Counted from the stretch's first letter, positions 27,939 through 37,015 are shown. The stretch is 64,000 nucleotides of DNA from an uncultured Veillonellaceae bacterium (GCA_900314825.1 OMWS01000002.1:1-64000), one strand, 5' to 3'. Notes: generated from the sequence alone by a model not told the origin. Translations and numbers: made by a program.

Positions 27939-28214
27939 ATGTCACAGGAAGCAACGAGCACCGTCATGATGATCGTCGTCATGGTCGCGCTCTTCTACTT
28001 CATGCTGTACCGCCCGCAGAAAAAGCAGGCGGCGAAGCGCAAGGCGCTTCTTGACAGCCTGACCGTCGGCACGGACGTCGTGACGATCGGCGGCCTCTAC
28101 GGCAAGATCGTCGCGCTCGACGAGAAGACCGTCGAGCTGCAGGTTGCCGAGGGCACTGTGCTGACATTCGCCCGCGCCGCCATCAACGGCAAAGTCACCG
28201 TCGAGGAAGCCTGA
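27939..28214 (+). CDS. yajC: Preprotein translocase subunit YajC
   Basis: 91 residues. One N-terminal transmembrane helix (about 8-25, VMMIVVMVALFYFMLYRPQ) with the hallmark YRPQKKQ, then a small cytoplasmic beta domain with VGTDVVTIGGLYGKIVALD. Forms a membrane complex with SecDF. AGGAGG 10 bp before the ATG. secDF lies about 2 kb downstream with three genes in between. Confidence 0.93.
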   Translation: MSQEATSTVMMIVVMVALFYFMLYRPQKKQAAKRKALLDSLTVGTDVVTIGGLYGKIVALDEKTVELQVAEGTVLTFARAAINGKVTVEEA

Positions 28215-28215
28215 T

Positions 28216-28830
28216 ATGGCGCCGTCGGAGAAAGACGCCAGCACGGCGGCGGCGTTGGCCGCAAAATCAGAACTCCGCGACCGCATGACCGCCATCCGGC
28301 GGGGCATCCAGCCAGCCGAGCGCTATGCCGCCTCCGAGGCCATGACGCAGAGGCTTTGCACGCTGCCGGAATACAAGAACGCGCAGACGGTCTTTGCATT
28401 CGCCTCCATGGCAGACGAAGTCCAGATCGACAGCCTCATCGAGCGCTGCCTTGCCGACGGCAAGCGCATTGCCATCCCCTGGATTCCGCGGCGCGGCGTG
28501 ATGGAAGCCGTCGAGGTACCATCGCTTAGCTGCCTCGAGATCGGCTTTTACGGCATCCGCAACGTCCCGGCGGCGCTGCGCACCATCGTCAACCCCGAAG
28601 AAATCGACCTCGCGGTCGTGCCGGGCGCCGCGTTCGCGGAAGACGGCGCGCGGCTCGGCCTCGGCGGCGGCTATTACGACCGCTATCTCGGCCTTCGTGC
28701 GACACGGGCGCAGCGCATCGCCTTGACGTTTGACGCGCTTGTGCTGCCGAATGGCACGATCCCCATGGAGCCGCATGACATCCGCGTCGATGCGATCTGC
28801 ACGGAGACGCGCGTGTTTCCGTGCCGGTGA
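28216..28830 (+). CDS. 5-formyltetrahydrofolate cyclo-ligase
   Basis: 204-residue enzyme that converts 5-formyl-THF to 5,10-methenyl-THF with ATP. Conserved signatures: AKSELRDRMTAIRRGI near the start, VVPGAAFAEDGARLGLGGGYYDRYL (ATP/folate site) split here as AEDGARLGLGGGYYDRYL, and a C-terminal PMEPHDIRVD. Starts 1 bp after the yajC stop; the next gene begins 17 bp after its stop. Confidence 0.93.
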   Translation: MAPSEKDASTAAALAAKSELRDRMTAIRRGIQPAERYAASEAMTQRLCTLPEYKNAQTVFAFASMADEVQIDSLIERCLADGKRIAIPWIPRRGVMEAVEVPSLSCLEIGFYGIRNVPAALRTIVNPEEIDLAVVPGAAFAEDGARLGLGGGYYDRYLGLRATRAQRIALTFDALVLPNGTIPMEPHDIRVDAICTETRVFPCR

Positions 28831-28847
28831 GAAAGGAAACCGACCGT

Positions 28848-29561
28848 ATGGAAATCAAGATCGGCCTCGCGAAGACGGCCAAATATGCGAATGAATACTG
28901 CGGTGACAGCTGCGACATCGCCGAGCGGCCGCATGGCGGCATCTCGGCCATCATCGCGGACGGACAAGGGAACGGCCTCGCCGCGCACCACACGAGCAAC
29001 TGGGTCGTGTCGAAAGCCGTGTCGCTTGTAAGCGACGGTGCGCGCGACGGCGCGGTGGCGCGTGCCGTGCACGATTATCTCTATGCCATGAAAGACCGCA
29101 AGGTCTCGTGCACGCTGACGGTCGTCTCGGCCGACCTCGAATCGGAGACCATCGTCATCAGCCGCAATTCGAATTGCCCGACGATCGTCGTGACGCCCGA
29201 CTATGAGACGGTCTACGACGAAGACGTCGAGCCCATCGGTGTCCACCGCCACATGAAGCCGCGGATGTACGAGCTCCCGCTCACGCCGGGCATGATCGTC
29301 GTCTCGTACACAGACGGTATCGCGCACGCCGGACGCAAGCGCTCCGGCCGCCCAGCGGACTTCGAGCGCATCATGGACTACATCCGCAAGAATACGGCGG
29401 ACGATGTCGATTTCATTGCGCGCAGCATCCTCGAGTACGCGCTCGCACTCGACGACAACAAGGCGGCGGACGATATGACCGTCGTCGTCCTCGGCGTCGC
29501 CGAAGGCCGCGAAGGCGCGCCGAAGATCGAGGAGCTCAAAGCCATCTACCCCGTCGGTTAA
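28848..29561 (+). CDS. SpoIIE-family (PP2C-type) protein phosphatase
   Basis: 237-residue soluble, single-domain phosphatase. PP2C/SpoIIE features are the metal-binding ADGQGNGLAAHH (about residues 40-52), SRNSNCPTIVV and VVSYTDGIAHAGRK. The final ADDMTVVVLG carries the second metal aspartate. No sensory or membrane domain and no adjacent anti-sigma or STAS gene, so the partner is unknown. ATG 28848 has AAAGGAAA upstream; an ATG-like start at 28821 would overlap the previous gene. Confidence 0.85.
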   Translation: MEIKIGLAKTAKYANEYCGDSCDIAERPHGGISAIIADGQGNGLAAHHTSNWVVSKAVSLVSDGARDGAVARAVHDYLYAMKDRKVSCTLTVVSADLESETIVISRNSNCPTIVVTPDYETVYDEDVEPIGVHRHMKPRMYELPLTPGMIVVSYTDGIAHAGRKRSGRPADFERIMDYIRKNTADDVDFIARSILEYALALDDNKAADDMTVVVLGVAEGREGAPKIEELKAIYPVG

Positions 29562-29562
29562 C

Positions 29563-29711
29563 GCCTCCCCCTCTGGGGGAGGTGCCGAGCGAATGCGAGG
29601 CGGAGAGGGTAACGTATGATGAGATTCACAATTCTATCGAAAGAATAGGGAATCGACATACGCCACTACCCTCTCCACCGCTTCGCGGTCCCCCTCCACC
29701 AATGGGAAGGC
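29563..29711. repeat. MITE-like intergenic repeat, copy 2
   Basis: Starts 1 bp after the phosphatase stop. Left end GCCTCCCCCTCTGGGGGAGG...GGCGGAGAGGGTA and right end TACCCTCTCCACCGC...GGGAAGGC are imperfect inverted repeats of about 50 bp. The core TTCTATCGAAAGAATAG with flanking GAGATTCAC and GAATCGACATACG is shared with copy 3. No open reading frame. Confidence 0.8.
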
Positions 29712-29731
29712 AAAATTTGAGAGGTGAGCCA

Positions 29732-30073
29732 ATGAGAATTGCGATTGTAGGAATTTGCGCCTCGGGCAAAACCACCTTGGTGCGCGGACTCCGCGAAGCG
29801 GGCTATGACGCGTACAACGTCGCGCAGGAGCATTCGTGCGTCCATGATTTTTGGAACAAGAAGCATCCGGATGTGCTCGTCATGATTGATGCGACGCTTC
29901 CTACGGTCAAGAAGCGCCGCGTCGTCTATTGGGGGCAGGACCGCATCGATACGCAGCACAAAAGGCTCGCGGACGCGAAAGCCCATGCGGACCTCTACAT
30001 CCAGACGGACGACCTCGACGCGGCCGCCGTGCGCCAGAAAGTCATTGATTTTCTCGAAACAAGGGAAAATTAA
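29732..30073 (+). CDS. Small P-loop protein, function unknown
   Basis: 113 residues. An N-terminal Walker A GICASGKTTL (about residues 6-15) follows a hydrophobic strand MRIAIV; a Walker B-like strand DVLVMIDATLP lies near residue 50. Rest of the chain shows KKRRVVYWGQDRID and a final LYIQTDDLD-AAAVRQKVIDFLE that resembles the C-terminal part of small nucleotide kinases. ATG 29732 has GAGGTGAG upstream. Position just before secDF is not informative. Substrate unknown. Confidence 0.7.
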   Translation: MRIAIVGICASGKTTLVRGLREAGYDAYNVAQEHSCVHDFWNKKHPDVLVMIDATLPTVKKRRVVYWGQDRIDTQHKRLADAKAHADLYIQTDDLDAAAVRQKVIDFLETREN

Positions 30074-30132
30074 AATAGAAAAACAGACGGAGACGTGTTT
30101 CGCTTGCGCCTCCCGTGAAAGGAATGAAACGT

Positions 30133-31389
30133 TTGCAAAGAGACAATCTCCTGAAGCTAATCGGGTGCGTTGTCGTGATCGTCGGCGTGTTCTTTGCCTT
30201 CGTGCAGCCGCTTGCGAACAGCATCCGCCAGGGTCTCGACCTCCAAGGCGGCACGCACGTCGTGCTCGAAGCGGAGGACACGGACATCGCGCAGGTCAAT
30301 GACGATGCGATGAACCGCGTCGTCACGATTATGGAGAAGCGCGTCAACGCGCTCGGCCTCACCGAGCCGATCATCCAGCGCGAGGGCGAGCGCCGCGTCA
30401 TCATCGAACTGCCGGGCGTCAAAGACCCGGACGCGGCGATCAAAACGATTGGCAAGACCGCGATGCTCGAATTCAAGGATGAGGAAGGGAACACCGTGCT
30501 CACGGGTACCGACCTCAAGGACGCGCAGGCCGCGACGAACCAGCAGAACGGCCAGAACGTCGTCAACCTCGAATTCACGGACGAGGGTGCGAAGAAATTT
30601 GCCGACCTCACGACGAAGAACGTCGGCCGCACGATCGCCATCCTGCTCGACGGCGAAGTGCTGACGGCGCCGAACGTCCGCGAGCCGATCCTCGGCGGCA
30701 AGGCCGAGATCAGCGGCCAGAAGACGCTCGAAGAGGCGCAGAACCTCGCCGTCGTCCTGCGCTCCGGCGCGCTCCCCGTCAAGGTCAACATCATCGAGAC
30801 GCGCACGGTCGGGCCGTCGCTCGGCCAGGATTCGAAGGACAAATCCGAATTCGCGTTCGCCGTCGGCATCGGCGCCGTCCTGCTCTTCATGTTGCTGTTC
30901 TATCGCATGTCCGGCTTCATCGCCGATGTCGCGCTCATGGCCTATACCGTCATGCTCTTGGCGCTTCTCTGGGCGCTCGATGCGACATTGACGCTGCCGG
31001 GCGTCGCAGGCATCATCCTCTCCATCGGTATGGCCGTCGATGCGAACGTGCTCATTTTCGAGCATTTCAAAGAGGAATACCAGATCCAGGGCAAGACGCT
31101 GCGCCTCTCGATGGATGCGGGCTTCAAGCGCGCATTCACGACGATCTTCGACTCGAACATTACGACGATCATCGCGGCGGGCGTGCTGTTTTTCCTCGGC
31201 ACGGGCACGATCCGCGGCTTCGCCATCACGCTTGGCCTCGGCACGCTGCTCTCCATGTTCACGGCCATCACGCTGACGCAGTACATGCTGAAGCTCATGA
31301 TCGCCTCGAAGATTTTCACGACGCCGGGTGCCTATGGCGCGTCGGGCTTCATGCTTTGGAAAAAGGAGGACCTGAAGCGCAATGCCTAA
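30133..31389 (+). CDS. secD: Protein translocase subunit SecD
   Basis: About 418 residues, six membrane helices with the first at the N-terminus (LLKLIGCVVVIVGVFFAFV). The large P1 domain between helices 1 and 2 starts with the SecD signature IRQGLDLQGGTHVVLEA. RND-like helices follow (GFIADVALMAYTVMLLALL, GIILSIGMAVDANVLIFE). It uses the ion gradient to pull proteins from SecYEG. The start is uncertain: GTG 30115 and ATG 30124 lack spaced ribosome binding sites; TTG 30133 has AAAGGA 9 bp upstream and is preferred. Confidence 0.93.
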   Translation: MQRDNLLKLIGCVVVIVGVFFAFVQPLANSIRQGLDLQGGTHVVLEAEDTDIAQVNDDAMNRVVTIMEKRVNALGLTEPIIQREGERRVIIELPGVKDPDAAIKTIGKTAMLEFKDEEGNTVLTGTDLKDAQAATNQQNGQNVVNLEFTDEGAKKFADLTTKNVGRTIAILLDGEVLTAPNVREPILGGKAEISGQKTLEEAQNLAVVLRSGALPVKVNIIETRTVGPSLGQDSKDKSEFAFAVGIGAVLLFMLLFYRMSGFIADVALMAYTVMLLALLWALDATLTLPGVAGIILSIGMAVDANVLIFEHFKEEYQIQGKTLRLSMDAGFKRAFTTIFDSNITTIIAAGVLFFLGTGTIRGFAITLGLGTLLSMFTAITLTQYMLKLMIASKIFTTPGAYGASGFMLWKKEDLKRNA

Positions 31390-32296
31390 ATTTGATATTT
31401 CCGGCCATCGCATGTGGTGGTTCCTCCTTTCTGCCGTCGTCATCGCGGCCGGCATCGTCTGCATGGTCGTGCGCGGCTTCAACTTCGGCATCGACTTCAC
31501 GGGCGGCACGATCATCGACTTGAAATTCTCACAACCGGTGACGATCCAGGAAGTCCGCACGAGCCTCGCGCAATACGATCTCGACGGCAGCACGATTCAG
31601 CTCTCGGGCGCGGCCTCGGACGTCACGGCCTCCGAAGATGTCATGATCCGCACGGTCGATCTCGAAGAGGAACAGCGCAAGGCCGTCATGGCCTCGCTGA
31701 AGACGGACGTCGGCGACTACACGGTGCTCCGCGAGGAAAAAGTCGGCGCGACGATCGGCGGCGAGCTCATCGAGAACGCCGTGCTCGCGCTCGTCATTTC
31801 CTGGGCGCTCATCATCCTCTACGTCGCCTACCGCTTCGAGTGGAAGTTCGGCGTCGCGGCCGTCCTCGCGCTCGTCCACGACATCCTCGTCGTCTTGGGC
31901 GTCTTCGCGCTGACGCAGCGCCAGATCGATTCGTCGTTCATCGCGGCGCTCCTCACGATCGTCGGTTACTCGATCAACGACACGATCGTCATCTTCGACC
32001 GCATCCGCGAGAACCTCAAGCTCCACTTCCGTCGCGGCGGCGATGTCGACGTCCTCGTCAACACGTCGATCTACCAGACGCTGACGCGTTCCCTCTACAC
32101 GGTCTTCACCGTCCTCTTTACGACGCTCGCGCTCTACTTCTTCGGCGGCGAGACGACGAAAGACTTCGCGTTCGCACTGCTCGTCGGCTTCGGCAGCGGC
32201 TGCTACTCGTCCATCTTCATCGCGAGCCCGCTCTGGGTCACATTCCGCGGCTGGGCAGAGAAGAAGCACGCGGCGAAAGTGGCTGCTTCGAAATAA
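31382..32296 (+). CDS. secF: Protein translocase subunit SecF
   Basis: 304 residues, six membrane helices. SecF landmarks: FNFGIDFTGGTIIDLKF near residue 35, KVGATIGGELIENAVLALV, VGYSINDTIVIFDRIRENLK and TRSLYTVFTVLFTTLALYFF. Its ATG lies 8 bp inside secD (ATGCCTAA), so the two are coupled. Followed by a strong terminator. Confidence 0.96.
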   Translation: MPKFDISGHRMWWFLLSAVVIAAGIVCMVVRGFNFGIDFTGGTIIDLKFSQPVTIQEVRTSLAQYDLDGSTIQLSGAASDVTASEDVMIRTVDLEEEQRKAVMASLKTDVGDYTVLREEKVGATIGGELIENAVLALVISWALIILYVAYRFEWKFGVAAVLALVHDILVVLGVFALTQRQIDSSFIAALLTIVGYSINDTIVIFDRIRENLKLHFRRGGDVDVLVNTSIYQTLTRSLYTVFTVLFTTLALYFFGGETTKDFAFALLVGFGSGCYSSIFIASPLWVTFRGWAEKKHAAKVAASK

Positions 32297-32310
32297 TCTT
32301 GTATCTGCAG

Positions 32311-32339
32311 AAGGACTGCCAGCCGGCAGTCCTTTTTTG
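32311..32339 (+). terminator. Terminator of secDF
   Basis: Perfect 10-bp stem AAGGACTGCC/GGCAGTCCTT with loop AGCC, followed by TTTT. Confidence 0.95.
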
Positions 32340-32357
32340 GGAAGCGATGATTTAAGA

Positions 32358-32484
32358 CGTTCGTCCAGATTGCCGTAGATTTTCTGTTCCTATCTAGGAG
32401 ACAAACCGCAGTCGTAGCGGAGCTACGCCGAGGATTTGTCGACGACGAGAGAACAGAAAAGATGCGGTAAGATGGGCGGACGGA
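32358..32484. repeat. Long nested palindrome (cruciform-like) between secF and recJ
   Basis: Hierarchical inverted repeat of 127 bp. Outer arms CGTTCGTCC.../...GGCGGACGG pair with interruptions, TTTTCTGTTC (32380-32389) pairs perfectly with GAACAGAAAA (32451-32460), GACAAA (32400) with TTTGTC (32435-32440), and CGTAGC-GGA-GCTACG (32413-32427) forms the central hairpin. It holds no open frame and no clear promoter. It may be a mobile palindromic repeat or a structured RNA. Confidence 0.8.
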
Positions 32485-32517
32485 ATAAATCAGTGCTTCC
32501 ATTATTGGAGGATCAGA

Positions 32518-34503
32518 ATGATCAAACGTTGGAACATCCTCTCGGATTCCGGAGAAGACGCCAGGAAGCTCGCGGAATCGCTCGGCGTGTCCGAGGTGCT
32601 CGCGCGCTTGCTTTGGAACCGCAACATCCGCACGACGGACGCGGCGCGCGTCTTCCTCGACCCCGAGCACCGGCAGGAATTTTACGACCCGTTCCTCATG
32701 ACCGGCATGCAGGCAGCCGTCGACCGCATCGCGGCGGCCATTTCGTCTGGCGAGCACATCACGATCTATGGCGACTACGATGTCGACGGCATGACGGCTT
32801 CGTCGCTCCTCTATCATTGCTTGCGCTTTCTCGGCGTGGCGGCCGAAAACGTCCGAATCTACATTCCCGACCGCTTCCAGGAAGGCTACGGATTCAACGC
32901 CAAAGCGTTAACAAAGCTTGCTGAAACAACAGACTTGCTCGTCTCTGTCGACTGCGGCATCTCGTGCGCGGAAGAAGTCGCGGGGACCCGCGGCAAGATG
33001 GACATCGTCGTGACGGATCACCATCTGCCGGGCAAAGAGCTGCCGTCCTGCGTCGCCGTCGTCAACCCGCATCAGGCGGGCGACGCGTATCCCGACAAGA
33101 ACCTCGCGGGCGTCGGCGTCGCGTTCAAGCTCTGCGACGCGCTGTCGCGCACGCTTGCAGAGAAGCCGTGGAACCAAGGCCTCGAGCTCGTTGCGCTCGG
33201 CACGGTCGCCGACGTCGTGCCGCTCACGGGCGAGAACCGCAAGATCGTCCGCATGGGCCTCCATCGCATGATGGAGACGAAAAACGCCGGCCTCAAGGCG
33301 CTCATCGCCGTTGCGGAAAACGGCGCGAAGCGCATTTCCTCCGAGGCCGTCGGCTTCCACCTCGCGCCGCGCCTCAATGCGGCCGGCCGCTTGAAATCCG
33401 CCATGCTCGGCGTGCGCCTCCTGACGACGGACGACGCGGCAGAAGCCGCCGAGCTCGCGACATACCTCGACGAACTGAACCGCGAGCGCCAGTCCGTCGA
33501 GCACGCGATCTTCGAAAAAGCGGAAGAACAGCTGGCAGGCACCGACATGGCGGAGCTCCCCGCCATCGTCCTCGCGGGCGAAGGCTGGCATCCGGGCGTC
33601 ATCGGCATCGTCGCCTCGCGCCTCGTCGAAAAATATTACAAGCCCACGATCCTCCTCTCCATCGATGGCGACATCGCGAAAGGCTCGTGCCGTAGCATCG
33701 AGCACCTGCACATGCACGACGCGCTCGCGGCCTGCAAAGCGCATCTGCTGAAATTCGGCGGCCACGCCCAAGCGGCAGGCCTCTCGCTTGCTACGAAGGA
33801 CATCGAAGCCTTCCGCCAGGCGTTCTGCGATTACGCCGCCGCGCACCTGACGCCTGACGACTACGTGCCCACGGCCGATGTCGAATTCGAGATGCACCCG
33901 GCGAGCGTCACGGAAGCGCTCGTCGACGAGATTGCCCGCCTCGAACCGTATGGCGAAGGCAACCCGCTGCCGCTCTTCGGCGTGCGCGACGTGCGCGGCG
34001 AAAATGCGCGCGCCATCGGCGGCGAAGGCCAGCATCTCAAATTCGCCATCCGAAAAAAGTTCCAATCCGTCGATATGCTTTGGTGGAGCCACGGCCGCCT
34101 CGCGAGCCTCGTGAACACCGAGCCCATGGACATCGTCTACCGGCCCGCCATCAACGAATGGCAAGGCCGCCGCTTCGTCCAAGGCTTCGTCGACTCCGTG
34201 CGCCCCGCCGCTTCCGCCCAGATTTTCCCAGATCGTGATATCTTGGTCGGCATCTACAAATTCCTCCTCGCCAAGCAAAACACCAAAGAAAAAATCGCGC
34301 TCGATCCGTGGAAGCTCACGCAGGATTACTCGCGCATCATGCACGAGCGCATCCCGCTCTACACGATGAAAGCCGGCCTCCAGATTTTTTCCGAGTTGCA
34401 TATCCTTGTTGCATCGCTCGACGAGGAACAGTATCACATTCAGATTCCGAAGACGAAGCTCGATCTCGAGGCTTCTGAAACATGGAGCAAGAGGAAGAGC
34501 TAA
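32518..34503 (+). CDS. recJ: Single-stranded-DNA-specific exonuclease RecJ
   Basis: 661 residues. The DHH domain shows the metal-binding ITIYGDYDVDGMTA, SVDCGISC and VTDHHLPG; the DHHA1 domain has FGGHAQAAGLSLA near residue 420; an OB-fold follows. The 5'-3' exonuclease acts in recombination and mismatch repair. The C-terminal ~110 residues extend past the OB fold (RPAASAQIFPDRDILVGIYKFLL and a Lys-rich end), as in many Firmicute RecJ. ATG 32518 has GGAGG 9 bp upstream. Confidence 0.96.
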   Translation: MIKRWNILSDSGEDARKLAESLGVSEVLARLLWNRNIRTTDAARVFLDPEHRQEFYDPFLMTGMQAAVDRIAAAISSGEHITIYGDYDVDGMTASSLLYHCLRFLGVAAENVRIYIPDRFQEGYGFNAKALTKLAETTDLLVSVDCGISCAEEVAGTRGKMDIVVTDHHLPGKELPSCVAVVNPHQAGDAYPDKNLAGVGVAFKLCDALSRTLAEKPWNQGLELVALGTVADVVPLTGENRKIVRMGLHRMMETKNAGLKALIAVAENGAKRISSEAVGFHLAPRLNAAGRLKSAMLGVRLLTTDDAAEAAELATYLDELNRERQSVEHAIFEKAEEQLAGTDMAELPAIVLAGEGWHPGVIGIVASRLVEKYYKPTILLSIDGDIAKGSCRSIEHLHMHDALAACKAHLLKFGGHAQAAGLSLATKDIEAFRQAFCDYAAAHLTPDDYVPTADVEFEMHPASVTEALVDEIARLEPYGEGNPLPLFGVRDVRGENARAIGGEGQHLKFAIRKKFQSVDMLWWSHGRLASLVNTEPMDIVYRPAINEWQGRRFVQGFVDSVRPAASAQIFPDRDILVGIYKFLLAKQNTKEKIALDPWKLTQDYSRIMHERIPLYTMKAGLQIFSELHILVASLDEEQYHIQIPKTKLDLEASETWSKRKS

Positions 34504-34562
34504 GGTTTGTCTGAGTGGCCGGCGAAACTGATGCGTCCGCGTGCCGCGTTCAAACTCTGGGA

Positions 34563-34632
34563 GGGCGGGGACTTTCCATCTGAAAATTTTTAAATCGAAG
34601 ATTTACTTTTTTCAGAGGGGAAGCCCCCACCC
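34563..34632. repeat. Palindromic hairpin repeat, family B copy 1
   Basis: GGGCGGGG...CCCCCACCC outer arms, TCTGAAAA/TTTTCAGA and the inner AAATC-GAA-GATTT hairpin. Same architecture and similar flanking bases as the copy at 40733. Sits between recJ and the rel promoter; 34633-34681 shows only a flanking motif shared with that copy (GCGAGCGATAC...TCGCGTGC). Confidence 0.7.
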
Positions 34633-34681
34633 GACTGCGAGCGATACAAAATCTTCGCGTGCCCCAAGCTCACGAAAATGA

Positions 34682-34710
34682 TTGTCAACTCTTTCCCCAT
34701 GCGCTATACT
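34682..34710 (+). promoter_or_regulatory. Promoter of rel
   Basis: TTGTCA (34682-34687) and TATACT (34705-34710), 17-bp spacer, about 40 bp before the ATG. Confidence 0.8.
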
Positions 34711-34750
34711 AGGATGTATTGAATCCAAGCAAGACAAGGGGGATGGTCTC

Positions 34751-36973
34751 ATGCAGAGCATCGTCAAGGAACCCGTGACCATCGATTCCATCATCGACGC
34801 CGTCAAAAGCTACCAGCCGCATGCGAACTGGCGGCTCATCCAGCGCGCCTACGAGCTCGCGCTCTCCGCGCACAAAGGCCAGAAGCGCGTCTCCGGCGAA
34901 GAATACATCATCCACCCGCTCCACGTCGCCGAGATCCTCACCGAGCTCCACATCGACGACATCACCGTCGCCGCGTCGCTCTTGCATGATGTCGTCGAGG
35001 ATACGATCTACACGACAGACCAGCTCGCGCAGATGTTCGGCAGCGACGTCGCGATGCTCGTCGACGGCGTGACGAAGCTCTCCCGCATCAAGTACAAGTC
35101 GCGCGAAGAGCAGCAGCTCGAGACGTACCGCAAGATGTTCCTCGCCATGGCGAAAGACATCCGCGTCATCATGATCAAGCTCGCCGACCGCCTCCACAAT
35201 ATGCGGACGCTCAAATATATGCCGCGCGAGAAGCAGCAGCGCATCGCGAAAGAAACCATCGAAGTCTATGCGCCGCTCGCGAACCGCCTCGGCATCTCGA
35301 ACATCAAATGGGAACTCGAAGACCTCTGCCTCCGCTACCTCGAGCCCGAAAAATATTATGACCTCGTCGAGAGCGTCAAGCAGAAGCGCCAGGAGCGCCA
35401 GGCCTTCATCGACGACGCCATCGTGCAGATTCGCGAGAAGCTCAAGGAAGCCGAGATCAACGCCGAGATTTCCGGCCGCGCCAAGCATTTTTACAGCATC
35501 TACAAAAAAATGAAGCGCGACAACAAGGACATCTCGGAAATCTACGACCTGTCCGCCGTCCGCGTGCTCGTCGAATCCGTCAAGGATTGCTACGGCGTGC
35601 TCGGCGTCATCCATGCCATGTGGAAGCCCATCCCCGGGCGCTTCAAAGACTACATCGCCATGCCGAAGTCGAACGGCTACCAGTCGCTCCACACGACCGT
35701 CATGACGAAAGGCTACCCGCTCGAGATCCAGATTCGCACGTTCCAGATGCACCAGGTCTCCGAGTACGGCGTTGCCGCGCATTGGAAATACAAAGAGCAG
35801 GGCAGGGGCGCCGTCGCGGGCAGCGAGGCCGACCAGAAAATGAGCTGGCTGCGCCAGATGGTGAACCTCCAGCAGGAATACAGCGACCCGCGTGAATATT
35901 TCGAAGCGCTCAAGGTCGATATCTTCTCGGACGAAGTCTTTGTCTTCACGCCGAACGGCGACGTCATTGACCTGCCGAAAGGCTCGATCCCCATCGACTT
36001 CGCCTACCGCATCCACACGGAAGTCGGCCACCATTGCGTCGGCGCGAAAGTCAACGGCAAGCTCGTGCCGCTCGAGTACAAGCTCAAGAACGGCGACATC
36101 GTCGAAGTCATCACGAACAAGGGCAACAGCGGCCCGTCGCGTGACTGGCTGAACATCGTCGCGTCCGGCGAGACGCGTACGAAGATCCGATCGTGGTTCA
36201 AAAAGGAAAAGCGCGAAGAAAACATCACGCGCGGCCTCGAATACCTCAAGGAAGAGGCGAAGCACCTTGGCTACGACACGCACGACCTCTTGAAAGAAGG
36301 CCGCTTGCAGCAAGTCGCCGATTCCATGAACATCCCGGGCGAAGACGACCTCCTCGCGGCCATCGGCTACGGCGGCGTCACGATGCATGGCGTGCTGACG
36401 AAGCTCATCGAGCTCTACAAGAAAGAGCTCCAGGCCGCGACCCCGCCCGATGTCTCCGCCATCCTCTCGAAGCTCAAAGCGCCGACGGGGAAGCAGGGCA
36501 AAAAATCGAAATCGAGCCACGGCATCCTCGTCGAAGGCGAGAGCGGCCTCCTCGTGCGCCTCGCGAAATGCTGCAACCCGATCCCGGGCGACCCGATCAC
36601 GGGCTACATCACGCGTGGCCGCGGCGTTTCCGTGCATCGCGCCGACTGCCCGAACGTCCTCCAGGACACGGATCTCTCGCGCATGATCGAAGTGAGCTGG
36701 GACATCGGCCTCGACAAGGATTACACGGTCGAAATCGAAATCATCTGCAATGACCGCGTCGGCGTGCTGCAAGAGCTCCTCGCCGTGCCGTCGGAGATGA
36801 AGCTGAACATTTCCGCCGTCAACGCGAGCCCGAACCGCAGCAACAAGACGTCGACCGTGCGCATGAGCCTCGCCGTGCAGAACGCGACGCAAGTCCAGCA
36901 GGCCATGACGAAACTGCGCCGCCTCAAAGACGTCTACAGCGTCACGCGCGCGATGGGCGGAGCTTCGAATTGA
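34751..36973 (+). CDS. rel: Bifunctional (p)ppGpp synthetase/hydrolase
   Basis: 740 residues, RelA/SpoT family. Order: HD hydrolase (about 45-195; SLLHDVVEDT with metal-site His-Asp), synthetase (about 235-345; GRFKDYIAMPKSNGYQSLHTTV), TGS (about 390-450; VFVFTPNGDVIDLPKGS), helical, conserved-cysteine (VRLAKCCNPIPGDPITG) and ACT domain (about 665-735). The RFKD motif is the RXKD type found in bifunctional enzymes, so both activities are expected. ATG 34751 has AAGGGG upstream; it has its own promoter. Confidence 0.96.
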   Translation: MQSIVKEPVTIDSIIDAVKSYQPHANWRLIQRAYELALSAHKGQKRVSGEEYIIHPLHVAEILTELHIDDITVAASLLHDVVEDTIYTTDQLAQMFGSDVAMLVDGVTKLSRIKYKSREEQQLETYRKMFLAMAKDIRVIMIKLADRLHNMRTLKYMPREKQQRIAKETIEVYAPLANRLGISNIKWELEDLCLRYLEPEKYYDLVESVKQKRQERQAFIDDAIVQIREKLKEAEINAEISGRAKHFYSIYKKMKRDNKDISEIYDLSAVRVLVESVKDCYGVLGVIHAMWKPIPGRFKDYIAMPKSNGYQSLHTTVMTKGYPLEIQIRTFQMHQVSEYGVAAHWKYKEQGRGAVAGSEADQKMSWLRQMVNLQQEYSDPREYFEALKVDIFSDEVFVFTPNGDVIDLPKGSIPIDFAYRIHTEVGHHCVGAKVNGKLVPLEYKLKNGDIVEVITNKGNSGPSRDWLNIVASGETRTKIRSWFKKEKREENITRGLEYLKEEAKHLGYDTHDLLKEGRLQQVADSMNIPGEDDLLAAIGYGGVTMHGVLTKLIELYKKELQAATPPDVSAILSKLKAPTGKQGKKSKSSHGILVEGESGLLVRLAKCCNPIPGDPITGYITRGRGVSVHRADCPNVLQDTDLSRMIEVSWDIGLDKDYTVEIEIICNDRVGVLQELLAVPSEMKLNISAVNASPNRSNKTSTVRMSLAVQNATQVQQAMTKLRRLKDVYSVTRAMGGASN

Positions 36974-36986
36974 GGCTTTACGGAAT

Positions 36987-37015
36987 TTGTCTTTCGCCCT
37001 GCCATTTGCTATAAT
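36987..37015 (+). promoter_or_regulatory. Promoter of the Fur-family gene and hemZ
   Basis: TTGTCT (36987-36992) and TATAAT (37010-37015) with a 17-bp spacer, inside 107 bp between rel and the Fur gene. No convincing Fur or PerR box overlaps it, though TATAATTA is locally AT-rich. Confidence 0.78.

Noticed and set aside
34504-34560. Decayed tRNA-like stretch (GAGTGGCCGG and GTTCAAACTC)
   Set aside because: The D-like and T-like pieces are not linked by a foldable acceptor stem and there is no anticodon arm. It lies beside a palindromic repeat, so it is taken as chance.
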